A stretch of DNA of 64,000 nt from Pseudomonadota bacterium (GCA_023387735.1 JAEWHP010000015.1:62001-126000), one strand, 5' to 3'. Counted from the stretch's first letter, positions 53,244 to 64,000 are shown. Numbers and translations are program-made. The notes: a model not told the origin generated them from the letters alone.

Positions 53244-54236
53244 ATGATGTCGGATCAATCCATACTGGTTACCGGAGCTGCCGGCTTCATCGGCTTCCAC
53301 GTTTCCCGCGCGCTGCTGGCCGCAGGCCGGACCGTGGTCGGTCTCGACAATCTCAACAGCTATTACGATCCGGCGCTGAAGCAGGCCAGGCTGGAAATTC
53401 TCCGCGGCGAGCCGCGCTTCGCCTTCGAACAGATCGATCTCGCCGATCGCGCTTCAATGGAACGCCTGTTTGCCAGGCACCGCTTTCCAAGAGTGGTCCA
53501 TCTTGCGGCGCAGGCCGGCGTGCGTCATTCGATCGATCATCCGCACGACTATGCCGACGCCAATCTGGAAGGCTTTCTCAACGTGCTGGAAGGCTGCCGG
53601 CATCACGGATGCGGCCATCTGGTCTATGCATCGTCGTCGTCGGTCTACGGCGCCAATACCAAGCTGCCGTTTTCGGTGGACGACAGGACCGATCGGCCGA
53701 TCAGCCTGTACGCCGCCACCAAGAAGGCCAACGAGCTGATCGCGCATTCCTACAGCCACCTTTACCGGCTTCCAGCGACGGGATTGCGCTTCTTTACCAT
53801 TTACGGGCCGTGGGGACGGCCCGACATGGCGATTTTCATGTTCACCAGGGCGATCCTGGAGGGCACGCCGATCAGGCTCTTTAACCATGGCCGGATGCGT
53901 CGCGATTTTACCTTTGTCGACGATGTAACCCGTGTCGTATCGCGGCTGGTCGACCACGTGCCCGCCGACGGCGGCCCGGCCGCCGGCGCGCCGGCAAAAA
54001 TTTACAATGTCGGCAATAATCATCCGGAAGAACTCACCCATGTGGTAGCCGTTCTGGAGCAGGAACTCGGCCGCCGGGCGGTCAGGGAGATGTTGCCGAT
54101 GCAGCCCGGAGACGTGACCGAAACCTTCGCCGACGTCGCGGAACTCATGCGCGACACGGGCTTCAGGCCGCAGACATCGATCGAGGATGGCCTTCGCGCG
54201 TTTGTCGCCTGGTATCGCGACTACCACAGGATCTGA
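53244..54236 (+). CDS. NAD-dependent epimerase, probably UDP-glucuronate 4-epimerase
   Basis: A 330-residue extended SDR. GAAGFIG at residues 11-17 binds NAD, YASSSSVYGANTKLPFS holds the Ser, and YAATKKANE the Tyr/Lys pair. HLAAQAGVRHSIDHPHDYADANLEGFLNVLE and RFFTIYGPWGRPDMA are typical of the UDP-glucuronate 4-epimerase group (LpsL-like). It would supply UDP-galacturonate, common in rhizobial LPS. It is divergent from the UPF0104 gene and lies 7 bases before manC. Confidence 0.88.
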   Translation: MMSDQSILVTGAAGFIGFHVSRALLAAGRTVVGLDNLNSYYDPALKQARLEILRGEPRFAFEQIDLADRASMERLFARHRFPRVVHLAAQAGVRHSIDHPHDYADANLEGFLNVLEGCRHHGCGHLVYASSSSVYGANTKLPFSVDDRTDRPISLYAATKKANELIAHSYSHLYRLPATGLRFFTIYGPWGRPDMAIFMFTRAILEGTPIRLFNHGRMRRDFTFVDDVTRVVSRLVDHVPADGGPAAGAPAKIYNVGNNHPEELTHVVAVLEQELGRRAVREMLPMQPGDVTETFADVAELMRDTGFRPQTSIEDGLRAFVAWYRDYHRI

Positions 54237-54243
54237 GACGCCG

Positions 54244-55656
54244 ATGAATCGACGAATTATCCCTCTGATCATGTGCGGCGGCGCCGGGACGCGGCTGTGG
54301 CCGGCATCGCGCGAAGTGCATCCGAAGCAGTTTCTGTCGCTGTTCGGCGCGCGCTCGACGTTCCAGGATACGCTGTTGCGGGTTTCCGACGCTGCGCTGT
54401 TCGAGCGGCCGGTCGTCATCACCAACAACGCCTATCGCTTCATGGTGCTCGAACAATTGGCGGAGATCGGCCTTGAGGCCGACGTGCTGCTGGAGCCGAT
54501 GCGGCGCGATTCCGGGCCTGCGATCGCGGCCGGCGCCGCCTTCGCGCAGGCGCGCGACAGGGACGCGATCGTGCTGGCGCTTGCCGCCGATCACGTGGTT
54601 GCCGACACGGCAGCGTTTCTCGCCGCGTGCCGCGAGGGCCTTGCCGCGGCGGAAGCCGGGCACATCGTGACGTTCGGCGTCCAGCCTGAGCGCGCCGCCA
54701 CCGAATACGGTTACATCAATCCCGGCGAGACCATTTCCGGCAAGGTGCGCGCGGTCGCGAAATTCGTCGAGAAGCCGGATCCGGCCACCGCGGCCGACTA
54801 CGTCAAGTCAGGCTATCTCTGGAACAGCGGCAACTTCATGTTCCGTGCCGCGGTCCTTTCGGATGAATACCGCAAGCTGGATGCTGCAAGCGTGCAGGCC
54901 GTGACCGATGCGGTGGCGAAGGCTGGAAGCGATCTCGGATTCGTCAAGCTCGACGAAGCGGCGTTCGGATCGGCGAAATCGATCTCGATCGACTATGCGG
55001 TGATGGAAAAGACCTCGCGCGCCGCCGTGGTGCCGGTCGCATGCGGCTGGTCCGATGTCGGCTCGTGGCATGCGGTGTGGGAATTGTCCGACAAGGACGG
55101 CAACGGCAACGCGGCGCGTGGCGTCGCCGTGTTCGAAGATTCCCGCAATTGCAACGTCTCGACCGACCGCGCGCTGGTGGCGCTCGAAGGCGTCGACGAT
55201 CTCGTCGTGGTTGCGACCCAGGACGCCGTGCTGGTGAGCCGGCAAAAGGACGCCAACGGGTTGAAGCGGCTCGTCGCAAAACTGAAGAGCGTGGCGCCGC
55301 AGGTGACGGAAGAGCACATCAGGGTGCACCGGCCCTGGGGCTCCTATCAATCGGTCGATAATGGCGACCGCCACCAGGTCAAGCGTATCATCGTGAAGCC
55401 GGGCGGCCGGCTCTCGCTGCAGAAGCACCATCACCGCTCCGAGCACTGGATCGTGGTGCGTGGCACGGCGCAGGTGACGGTCAACGCAACGGTCAAGACC
55501 GTGCACGAGAACGAATCGATCTACATCCCGATCGGCGCGGTGCACCGGCTTGAAAACCCCGGCAAGATCCAGCTCGAGCTGATCGAGGTGCAGACCGGCA
55601 GCTATTTCGGCGAGGATGACATCATCCGTATCGAGGATGACTACCGCCGCACGTAA
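54244..55656 (+). CDS. manC: Mannose-1-phosphate guanylyltransferase / mannose-6-phosphate isomerase
   Basis: A 470-residue bifunctional type-II enzyme making GDP-mannose. MCGGAGTRLWPASREVHPKQ at the N-terminus is the nucleotide-binding signature and FVEKPD the Mg/sugar site. The C-terminal cupin domain (HRPWGSYQSVD, then KPGGRLSLQKHHHRSEHW) is the isomerase part. The ATG at 54244 gives the family length; the frame is open upstream but overlaps the epimerase gene. A hairpin with T-run overlaps its last codons. Confidence 0.94.
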   Translation: MNRRIIPLIMCGGAGTRLWPASREVHPKQFLSLFGARSTFQDTLLRVSDAALFERPVVITNNAYRFMVLEQLAEIGLEADVLLEPMRRDSGPAIAAGAAFAQARDRDAIVLALAADHVVADTAAFLAACREGLAAAEAGHIVTFGVQPERAATEYGYINPGETISGKVRAVAKFVEKPDPATAADYVKSGYLWNSGNFMFRAAVLSDEYRKLDAASVQAVTDAVAKAGSDLGFVKLDEAAFGSAKSISIDYAVMEKTSRAAVVPVACGWSDVGSWHAVWELSDKDGNGNAARGVAVFEDSRNCNVSTDRALVALEGVDDLVVVATQDAVLVSRQKDANGLKRLVAKLKSVAPQVTEEHIRVHRPWGSYQSVDNGDRHQVKRIIVKPGGRLSLQKHHHRSEHWIVVRGTAQVTVNATVKTVHENESIYIPIGAVHRLENPGKIQLELIEVQTGSYFGEDDIIRIEDDYRRT

Positions 55657-55670
55657 AGGGCGGTAGTTTT
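55641..55670 (+). terminator. Rho-independent terminator overlapping the manC stop
   Basis: CTACCGCC (55641-55648) pairs with GGCGGTAG (55659-55666) and is followed by TTTT. The left arm is made of the last codons of manC, so the terminator is partly coding. Confidence 0.75.
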
Positions 55671-55821
55671 ACCGGGCGGGCGGCCCAACTGCGCCAAGAC
55701 AATGTAACTCTTTGAATCAAAACGTGTCCGGAAACGGCCAATGGCATTCGCCACGTTTGTGGCGCCGTGCTAGAGAACGGTCGGGATGTTGACGGGCACA
55801 ATTCTGTTGGGGTTGATTTAG

Positions 55822-56838
55822 ATGAGTTCCAGAGAGGCTGTATCGGGCGCACCGGCCGATGCACAACGCGCGCTGCGCGTCGGCGTCGTCGGCGCGGGCG
55901 TGATGGGCAGCAACCATGCCCGCGTGCTGTCGGGTCTGCCCGGCGTGGCGCTGGTCGGTATCGTCGATCCGCTGCCGGAACATCGCGCGCGGGCCACGGC
56001 AATGGTCGGTTGCCGTGCGTTCGAGAGCCTGGACGAGATGTTCGACGAAGGCGTCGATGCCATCACCATCGCGGCGCCGACCCATCTGCATCACGAGATC
56101 GCGCTCGCCTGCATCACGCGAAACATCCATATCCTGGTCGAAAAGCCGGTCGCCTCCACGGTCGAGGAGGGGCACGACATCGTCGATGCGGCGCGCAGCG
56201 CCGGCGTGACGCTGATGGTAGGCCACGTCGAGCGCTTCAACCCGGCGGTGGCCGCGATCAAGCAGGCGATCGCGGGCGAGGACATTCTCTCCATCGGCAT
56301 CACCCGGGTCGGGCCGTTTCCGCCGCGCATGTCGAATGTCGGCGTGGTCATCGATCTCGCCGTGCACGACATCGACCTGATTCGCTGGTTCACCGAATCC
56401 GACATCGTCGAGGTGCAGCCGCAGCTGTCGAGCGCGGTCGCGGAGCGCGAGGACATCGCGCTGCTGCAATTCCGCACCGCTTCGGGCGTCCTTGCCCACA
56501 TCAACACCAACTGGCTGACGCCGTTCAAGGCGCGCAGCGTCACGGTCGCGACCCGCGGCAAATATGTGATGGGCGATCTCCTGACCCGGCAGGTGACGGA
56601 GTGTTTCGGCTTCAAGCCCGACGGCAGCTATTCGATGCGCCATCTGCCGGTCGGCCATGACGAGCCGCTGCGGGCCGAGCTGATCGCGTTCCTCGAGGCA
56701 GTTCGCAGCGGCAGCGTGCCGGCAGTCTCCGGCGACGAAGGCGTCGCCAGCCTCGAGATTGCGATCCGCTGCCTCGAGCAGCCTGCCAAGCCCGCGGCCT
56801 CCGCCGCGCGCAAGGGACCGCGCCGTATCGCCAGCTGA
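55822..56838 (+). CDS. Gfo/Idh/MocA-family oxidoreductase, probably UDP-sugar 3-dehydrogenase
   Basis: A 338-residue NAD-dependent oxidoreductase. VGVVGAGVMGSNHARVLSGL binds NAD, LVEKPVAST holds the catalytic Lys (EKP), and HDIDLIRWF the active-site His. The combination with a downstream DegT aminotransferase resembles WlbA/WbpB plus WlbC/WbpE, which make 3-amino sugars from UDP-GlcNAcA. The ATG at 55822 has only GGGGTTGATTTAG before it. It begins a new unit after the manC terminator. Confidence 0.85.
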   Translation: MSSREAVSGAPADAQRALRVGVVGAGVMGSNHARVLSGLPGVALVGIVDPLPEHRARATAMVGCRAFESLDEMFDEGVDAITIAAPTHLHHEIALACITRNIHILVEKPVASTVEEGHDIVDAARSAGVTLMVGHVERFNPAVAAIKQAIAGEDILSIGITRVGPFPPRMSNVGVVIDLAVHDIDLIRWFTESDIVEVQPQLSSAVAEREDIALLQFRTASGVLAHINTNWLTPFKARSVTVATRGKYVMGDLLTRQVTECFGFKPDGSYSMRHLPVGHDEPLRAELIAFLEAVRSGSVPAVSGDEGVASLEIAIRCLEQPAKPAASAARKGPRRIAS

Positions 56839-56866
56839 ACTTCAATAACGATCCAAGCAAGGCTCC

Positions 56867-58018
56867 ATGAACCAGCACATGCGTCCAGAACCCGTTCCTT
56901 TCATCGACATCGCCGCGCAGCGCCGACGGCTCGGCAAATCCATCGATGAGGCGGTGGCCCGTGTGCTTACGCACTGCCAGTTCATCAACGGACCGGAAGT
57001 CACCGCTCTGGAAGCGGCGCTTGCGAAATTTTCCGGCGCCAAACATGTCGTGAGCTGCGCCAGCGGCACCGACGCGCTGCTGATGGTGCTGATGGCGAAG
57101 CAAGTCGGCCCGGGCGATGCGATACTGTGCCCGTCATTCACGTTCTGCGCGACCGGCGAGGCGGTAGCGCTGACCGGCGCGACGCCGGTTTTCGTCGATG
57201 TCGACGAAGCCACGTTCAACATGGATACCGCCTCGCTCAAGCGCGGCATCGCCACCGCACGCGAGCGCGGCCTGAAGCCGCGCGCGGTCATTCCGGTCGA
57301 TTTGTTCGGGCAGAGCGCCGACCATGACGCGATCGGCGCGATCGCCGAAGCCGAAGGGCTGTTCGTGCTGGATGACGCCGCCCAGGGCTTTGGCGCCAGC
57401 TACAAGGGCCGGAAGCTCGGCACGTTCGGTCTCGCCACCGCCACCAGTTTCTTTCCGGCAAAGCCGCTCGGCTGCTTCGGCGACGGCGGGGCGATCTTCA
57501 CCGATGACGACGCGCTGGCGGAGACGCTGCGCAGCATCCGCGTCCACGGTCAGGGCGCGGACAAATACGACAACGTCCGGCTCGGCATCACCGGACGGCT
57601 CGACACCATGCAGGCCGCTATCCTGATCGAGAAGCTGAAGATCTTCGAGGACGAGATCGCGGCGCGCAACGAGGTGGCGGCGCGCTATGCGCGCGGGCTC
57701 GGCAATGTCGTGACCGTGCCCCGGCTTGCTTCCGGCTGCACCTCGGTATGGGCGCAATACACCATCCGGCTGCCGAAGGGCACCAACCGCGACGATTTCG
57801 CCGCAGCGTTGCGGGCACAGGGAATTCCGACCGCGATCTACTACACCAAATCGATGCATCAGCAGACCGCCTATCGCGATTTCCCGGTCGCCGGCGGCGG
57901 GCTGCTGGCAAGCGAGCGGCTGTCGGACGATGTCATCAGCCTGCCGATGCACGCCTATCTCGACGAGGCGACGCAGCAGCGGGTGATCGAGGCGGTGCGC
58001 GGCGCGCTTTCCGCCTGA
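56867..58018 (+). CDS. DegT/DnrJ/EryC1/StrS-family sugar aminotransferase
   Basis: A 383-residue PLP enzyme. The PLP lysine is K199 in FFPAKPLGCFGDGGA, with D169-D-A-A-Q173 before it; CPSFTFCATGEAV and SCASGTDAL hold the cofactor phosphate. It would aminate a keto sugar, most likely the product of the oxidoreductase encoded 28 bases upstream. The N-acetyltransferase expected for a finished diacetamido sugar is not seen in the window. Confidence 0.9.
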   Translation: MNQHMRPEPVPFIDIAAQRRRLGKSIDEAVARVLTHCQFINGPEVTALEAALAKFSGAKHVVSCASGTDALLMVLMAKQVGPGDAILCPSFTFCATGEAVALTGATPVFVDVDEATFNMDTASLKRGIATARERGLKPRAVIPVDLFGQSADHDAIGAIAEAEGLFVLDDAAQGFGASYKGRKLGTFGLATATSFFPAKPLGCFGDGGAIFTDDDALAETLRSIRVHGQGADKYDNVRLGITGRLDTMQAAILIEKLKIFEDEIAARNEVAARYARGLGNVVTVPRLASGCTSVWAQYTIRLPKGTNRDDFAAALRAQGIPTAIYYTKSMHQQTAYRDFPVAGGGLLASERLSDDVISLPMHAYLDEATQQRVIEAVRGALSA

Positions 58019-58029
58019 TTTCGCCGTCA

Positions 58030-58083
58030 CATAGCGTTTTCAAGCGAAGTGAACTTCGGTTGGCGTGAAGAAAACGCGTCAAA
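58030..58083. repeat. Intergenic inverted-repeat element, copy 2
   Basis: CATAGCGTTTTCAAGCGAAG at the left and GTGAAGAAAACGCGTCAAA at the right are the reverse complement of the element at 7391-7443, with few differences (AACCGAAGTT against AACCGGTCCC in the centre). It sits between the aminotransferase and murJ genes. Confidence 0.75.
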
Positions 58084-58121
58084 TGAAGACAAATACTTCC
58101 GATATGCGCTAGAAGCGGCGC

Positions 58122-59663
58122 ATGCTCGGACGCATCTTCACCGTCGGCGGCTTCACGCTTCTTTCGCGGATCACCGGATTCGCGCGCGACATCATGCTCG
58201 CCGCGATTCTCGGCGCGGGGCCGGTGGCGGACGCGTTCTTCGTGGCGTTGCGGCTGCCCAATCATTTTCGCGCGATTTTCGCCGAGGGCGCCTTCAACGC
58301 CGCGTTCGTGCCGGCCTACGCGCATCTTCGCGGTCAGGGCGAAGCCTCGGCGAGCTTGTTCGCCGACCGCATCTTTACGCTGCTGTTTGCCGCGCAAATC
58401 ATCCTGCTCGTACTGGCGTGGTGGTTCATGCCGGAGGTGATTGCCGTTCTCGCGCCAGGGTTCAAGGACGATCCGGTCCGCGGTGAACTCGCGATTTCTC
58501 TGACGCGGATCACGTTCCCGTATCTGCTGCTGATCACGCTGGTGACGCTCTACGGCGGCATGCTCAACGTGATGCACCGCTTCGCCAGTTACGCGGCAGC
58601 GCCGATCTTTCTCAATTTGTCGATGATGGCGACGCTGGCGCTGGCGGCGTTCTTTCCGGGCGTCGGTTACGCGGCGGCGTGGGGTGTGCTGCTGGCGGGA
58701 ATCCTCGAATTCCTGCTGCTGGCCGGAGACGCGGCCAGGAGCGGGATTCTGCCCAAGTTCGCCATACCAAGGCTCGATGAGGATGTGCGGGCGTTTTTCC
58801 GCGCCCTGGGGCCTGCGACCATCGGTTCGATGGGAACGCAGATCGCGCTGTTCGCCGACACCATCATTGCCACGTTCCTGCCGGCCGGTGCGCTGTCGGC
58901 GCTGTATTATGCGGACCGCCTGAACCAGTTGCCGATCGGCGTGATCGGGATCGCCATCGGCACCGTGCTGCTGCCGGAAATGTCGCGACGCCTTACCGCG
59001 AACGACGTTACCGGCGCCTCGGCGGCGCAGCGGCGGGCGTTCGAGTTCTCGCTGTTGTTTTCGGTGCCGTTCGTGGCGGCCTTCCTGACCGTGCCCGACG
59101 TCATCATGCGCGCGATGTTCGCGCGCGGGGCGTTCTCGAAGGCCGATGCGGTGGCGGCGGGTGCTACGTTGGCAGCCTATGCGATAGGGCTCATTCCGTT
59201 CGTGACCATTCGCAGCGCGGTCGCGACCTTCTATGCCCGCAAGGACACGGCCACGCCGATGAAGGCGGCGCTGACCGGCATCGCCGTCAACATCGCCCTG
59301 AAAGTCGCGCTGATGGGATCGCTCGCGCAAATCGGCCTGGCGCTCGCCACCGCCGTCGGCGCCTGGATCAATCTGCTGCTGGTGCTCTTCTTCGCGGTGC
59401 GGGCCGGCTATCTGGAACTCGACCGCGCCTGGGCGATTTCGCTCGCCAAGTTCGCCGCGGCCGGCGTGCTGCTCGCCGCCGCCCTGTGGGGCACCGCGCG
59501 ATTCGCGAGCGTCTATTTTGCGCAGATGCACATCTTTCGCGAAGAGACGGTGCTGCTGCTGCTGATCGCCACCGGCGCGTTCGCGTACGGGGTCCTGATC
59601 CTGCTGCTGTTCGGCCGGGGATGGCTGTTCACGCTGGTTCGCGAGCGCAAACATTCCAGCTAA
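58122..59663 (+). CDS. murJ: Lipid II flippase
   Basis: A 513-residue MOP-superfamily membrane protein with about 14 segments. LSRITGFARDIMLAAILGAG, RLPNHFRAIFAEGAFNAAFVP and YYADRLNQLPIGVIGIAIGTVLLP are the standard MurJ/MviN landmarks, including the central arginines. It moves lipid II across the inner membrane for peptidoglycan. The ATG at 58122 gives normal length. It stands apart from the other cluster genes behind a repeat and before a terminator. Confidence 0.94.
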   Translation: MLGRIFTVGGFTLLSRITGFARDIMLAAILGAGPVADAFFVALRLPNHFRAIFAEGAFNAAFVPAYAHLRGQGEASASLFADRIFTLLFAAQIILLVLAWWFMPEVIAVLAPGFKDDPVRGELAISLTRITFPYLLLITLVTLYGGMLNVMHRFASYAAAPIFLNLSMMATLALAAFFPGVGYAAAWGVLLAGILEFLLLAGDAARSGILPKFAIPRLDEDVRAFFRALGPATIGSMGTQIALFADTIIATFLPAGALSALYYADRLNQLPIGVIGIAIGTVLLPEMSRRLTANDVTGASAAQRRAFEFSLLFSVPFVAAFLTVPDVIMRAMFARGAFSKADAVAAGATLAAYAIGLIPFVTIRSAVATFYARKDTATPMKAALTGIAVNIALKVALMGSLAQIGLALATAVGAWINLLLVLFFAVRAGYLELDRAWAISLAKFAAAGVLLAAALWGTARFASVYFAQMHIFREETVLLLLIATGAFAYGVLILLLFGRGWLFTLVRERKHSS

Positions 59664-60012
59664 ATGACTGGCACAAAAAGAAAATCTCAGGAGCGATGCC
59701 ACGTTGTCGAGCGGCTTTTGCGAGCACCGTTGGCCCCCGCGGTCGCGAAATATTGATCAAGCCACTCGTCCGCAAATCAAGGCCCCGTACCGACCGGGGG
59801 CTTTTGTGCAGGCGCGAAGGGCCGATCCAATGATCGATCTCCGAAGCGGCTTCGATTGGCAGGCTGCATGTTGTTTGCGCTGGCGCGCGAACCACTGCAA
59901 TATGGAACGCTTCCAGAGTGTGATCCCCGAAAAGATCATGCGCAAATCATAAGAGGGAGGAGGATGACGGTTCGTGTGACCGTCGTCATGCTCCACGACA
60001 ATTGGAGAAACG
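59664..60012. other. Intergenic region between murJ and the CoxL-like gene
   Basis: It holds a terminator-like hairpin at 59779-59805 and, close to the next gene, GAGGGAGGAGG followed by an ATG at 59964. The bases from 59964 form an imperfect hairpin (ATGACGGT...ACCGTCGTCAT). No tRNA or conserved gene is seen. Confidence 0.5.
59779..59805 (+). terminator. Rho-independent terminator after murJ
   Basis: GGCCCCG-TACCGAC-CGGGGGC, with one mismatch in the stem, is followed by TTTTG. It lies about 115 bases after the murJ stop. Confidence 0.65.
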
Positions 60013-62322
<2,310 letters not shown>

Positions 62323-62430
62323 TATTTTGTCGCAGGCGGAATGACAGGCTGCCTGCGGGGTTGGAAGTTTTCGGTGGGCCCGCGGCGCGCGCGGGCTCAC
62401 GCGCGTCATAGCCAGGAAGGGGTTTAGCCA

Positions 62431-62880
62431 ATGAAGCGTGTTTTGGTGGTAGCAGGAGCCTTGTTGCTGAGTGCAGGCGCGGTCGTGGCGAGCCAGGATG
62501 TGGCCAACCAGACGCAGACGGCCATGAAGGCGACCGGAAGGGCCATGGGCGCTACGCTCGGTCCCATGGTCAAGGGCGAAAAGCCGTACGACCAGGCTGC
62601 CGTCGATACGGCGCTGACGCAGTTGCAGGATACCGCAAAGAAGCTGCCGACGATGTTTCCCGAGAGCATCAAGGGCCTGAAGATCGAAGGTGACTACTCA
62701 TCGTCGCCGAAGATCTGGGAAGACAAGGCCGGCTTCGCGGCGAAGATCGACAGCTACGCCAAGGTCGTCACCGAAGCCAAGACCAAGATCAAGGACCTCG
62801 ATTCACTGAAGGCGACCGTACCCGCGATCGGCAAGGAATGCAGCGCCTGCCACGAGACGTTCCGTCTCAAGAACAGCTGA
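62431..62880 (+). CDS. Cytochrome c' / c556-type protein
   Basis: A 149-residue periplasmic cytochrome. MKRVLVVAGALLLSAGAVVA is the signal peptide. The four-helix-bundle pattern ends with the haem site C137-S-A-C140-H141 close to the C-terminus, as in cytochromes c' and c556. GDYSSSPKIWEDKAGF is typical of the family. AGGAAGGGG precedes the ATG. It follows the CoxL-like gene by 108 bases and may receive electrons from it. A strong terminator follows. Confidence 0.9.
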   Translation: MKRVLVVAGALLLSAGAVVASQDVANQTQTAMKATGRAMGATLGPMVKGEKPYDQAAVDTALTQLQDTAKKLPTMFPESIKGLKIEGDYSSSPKIWEDKAGFAAKIDSYAKVVTEAKTKIKDLDSLKATVPAIGKECSACHETFRLKNS

Positions 62881-62899
62881 TCCGGTTCGGTCCAGGCAC

Positions 62900-62935
62900 A
62901 GAGGGCGAGCGCCGGAAGCGCCCGCCCTCTTTTTT
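62900..62935 (+). terminator. Rho-independent terminator of the cytochrome c'-type gene
   Basis: AGAGGGCG...CGCCCTCT forms a long stem with an inner GCGCCGGAAGCGC part, followed by TTTTTT. It lies 20 bases after the stop codon. Confidence 0.88.
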
Positions 62936-62965
62936 GTCTGCAGTCAGATGACGAAATCCGGATTT

Positions 62966-62995
62966 ATCCCGGAACGCTCGCGAGCGTTGCGGGAT
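62966..62995. promoter_or_regulatory. 30-base near-perfect palindrome before the dihaem cytochrome gene
   Basis: ATCCCGGAACGCTCG and CGAGCGTTGCGGGAT are inverted copies with 14 of 15 positions paired and no loop between them. It lies 60 bases before the ATG of the dihaem cytochrome and after the preceding terminator. It could be an operator or a stable mRNA leader hairpin. Confidence 0.45.
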
Positions 62996-63055
62996 TTGAT
63001 CGAGGTGCATAACGCAAAGTTCGCTCATACTGGGCTTTGGAACGTGGATCGGTAA

Positions 63056-63985
63056 ATGCTGCGACGAATTCTCCTTGGCTTGATGTTGGTTGGCGCGATC
63101 GGCGCGGGCATTTTCTGGTGGCTCACGACTCCGGCTGTCGTTACGGCGGCTTCGCTGCCGCCCCACACACCGAACGTCGCCAACGGCCTCATGGCGTTCA
63201 ATGCCGGTGGATGTTCCTCCTGCCACGCCGTGCCCAACCAGCCTGACCGGCTGAAACTCGGCGGCGGACTTGCCATGCCGTCGCCGTTCGGGACCTTCCA
63301 TGTCCCCAACATCTCGCCCGATCCGACCTACGGCATCGGCCGCTGGAGCGAGGGTGATTTCGTGACGGCGGTTCTCAAGGGGACCTCGCCGGACGGTGCG
63401 CACTATTTCCCGGCTTTTCCCTACGCATCCTACCAGTATGCGAAGGTCGAGGACGTGCGCGACCTGTTCGCTTATCTGAAGACGCTGGCGCCGGTGGCCG
63501 GCAAGACGCGCGATCACGATCTGCCGTTTCCATTCAACATCCGTCGCAACGTCGGTATCTGGAAGTGGCTGTTCATGGACGACAAGCCCTTTGTGCCTGA
63601 TGCCTCGCGCTCGGCGTCGTGGAATCGCGGCGCCCACCTCGTCAACGGTTTCGGCCATTGCGCAGAGTGCCACAGCCCGCGCAACTTCCTCGGCGGCATC
63701 GTCGAGGCGCAGCGCTTCGCCGGAGGTCCCAATCCGGAAGGCGAGGGCTGGGTGCCCAACATCACCCAGAAGGGCGGATTGGCCGAGTGGAGCGTCAGCG
63801 ATATCGCTTATTTTCTGGAGACCGGGCAAACGCCTGAAGGCGACACCGCCGGCGGATCGATGGCGCGCGTGATCCGGAATACGTCGCAATTATCGGCGGA
63901 GGATCGCACGGCCATGGCGGAGTATTTGAAGTCGCTGCCGCCGGTTGAGGGACCGCCCCGCCCGAAAAAAGCCAAGCAGAGCTAA
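63056..63985 (+). CDS. Dihaem c-type cytochrome (alcohol/aldehyde dehydrogenase cytochrome subunit-like)
   Basis: A 309-residue protein. An N-terminal membrane anchor (ILLGLMLVGAIGAGIFWWLT) is followed by two class I cytochrome c domains with haem sites C53-S-S-C56-H57 and C202-A-E-C205-H206. VPNISPDPTYGIGRWSEGDF and VPNITQKGGLAEWSVSDIAYFLE are the Met-ligand-type regions seen in cytochrome subunits of alcohol and aldehyde dehydrogenases. It may carry electrons from the CoxL-like enzyme to the respiratory chain. The start at 63056 has only a weak ribosome-binding site. Confidence 0.88.
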   Translation: MLRRILLGLMLVGAIGAGIFWWLTTPAVVTAASLPPHTPNVANGLMAFNAGGCSSCHAVPNQPDRLKLGGGLAMPSPFGTFHVPNISPDPTYGIGRWSEGDFVTAVLKGTSPDGAHYFPAFPYASYQYAKVEDVRDLFAYLKTLAPVAGKTRDHDLPFPFNIRRNVGIWKWLFMDDKPFVPDASRSASWNRGAHLVNGFGHCAECHSPRNFLGGIVEAQRFAGGPNPEGEGWVPNITQKGGLAEWSVSDIAYFLETGQTPEGDTAGGSMARVIRNTSQLSAEDRTAMAEYLKSLPPVEGPPRPKKAKQS

Positions 63986-64000
63986 CGCGCTGCCGGCGTG

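Noticed and set aside
59704..59952. Plus-strand frame of 82 codons after murJ
   Set aside because: It runs through a probable terminator and has no ribosome-binding site or recognisable motif.

Overview
The window is high-GC alphaproteobacterial chromosome. It most resembles Bradyrhizobium or a close relative (Nitrobacteraceae). The basis is family recognition of the proteins, repeated branched-chain-type ABC transporter gene sets, a CtrA-type box, and short palindromic intergenic repeats typical of that group. No tRNA, rRNA, CRISPR array or intact insertion sequence was found. All assignments are by reading motifs; no database search was run.

Region 1 (1-4450) is accessory DNA. It holds a minus-strand phage-type recombination module: a YqaJ-like nuclease, an ERF annealing protein fused to a Cys/His HNH-like domain, and a small protein of unknown function, with overlapping ends. 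A divergent XRE-type regulator faces it across two copies of an inverted repeat that look like operators. Next comes a stretch of gene remnants: XRE pieces, a nucleotidyltransferase N-terminus, and a decayed copy of the 3' end of the acyl-CoA ligase that lies downstream. A collagen-like lipoprotein gene sits between the decayed and intact ligase copies.

Region 2 (4900-18950) looks like uptake and CoA activation of organic or aromatic acids. It has a PaaK-like ligase, an AGE-family epimerase, a complete LivFGHMK-type ABC transporter with a second long-chain-type acyl-CoA ligase between its parts, and a divergent Crp/Fnr regulator with a matching palindrome. A TctC-type binding protein, a HemD-like protein, PurU and a small lipoprotein follow.

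Region 3 (18950-31010) carries a second, compact LivKHMGF-type operon behind a perfect TetR-like palindrome, then a MetE-C-like methyltransferase. A caspase-like gene is broken by one stop codon. An HTH-methyltransferase-like protein precedes metK and ahcY, the S-adenosylmethionine cycle genes.

Region 4 (31010-41120) holds a Baeyer-Villiger-type monooxygenase behind a perfect palindrome, several very small proteins (one behind a CtrA-type box), an EthD-family protein, an SLC13/RCK permease, a transglutaminase, a serine hydrolase, an FAH-family enzyme and an MsbA-like ABC exporter.

Region 5 (41220-59810) is a cell-surface polysaccharide region. It encodes galE, a GT4 glycosyltransferase, gmhB, waaF, hldD, hldE, an O-antigen ligase, a FlaA1/CapD-like dehydratase, a WecA-like initiating transferase, a UPF0104 membrane protein, a UDP-glucuronate epimerase-like protein, manC, an oxidoreductase/aminotransferase pair for an amino sugar, and murJ. 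Together these would make ADP-heptose, build the LPS core, start and ligate an O-antigen, and flip lipid-linked precursors.

Region 6 (59960-63985) has an orphan molybdopterin-type CoxL-like large subunit followed by two c-type cytochrome genes, which may serve as its electron acceptors.
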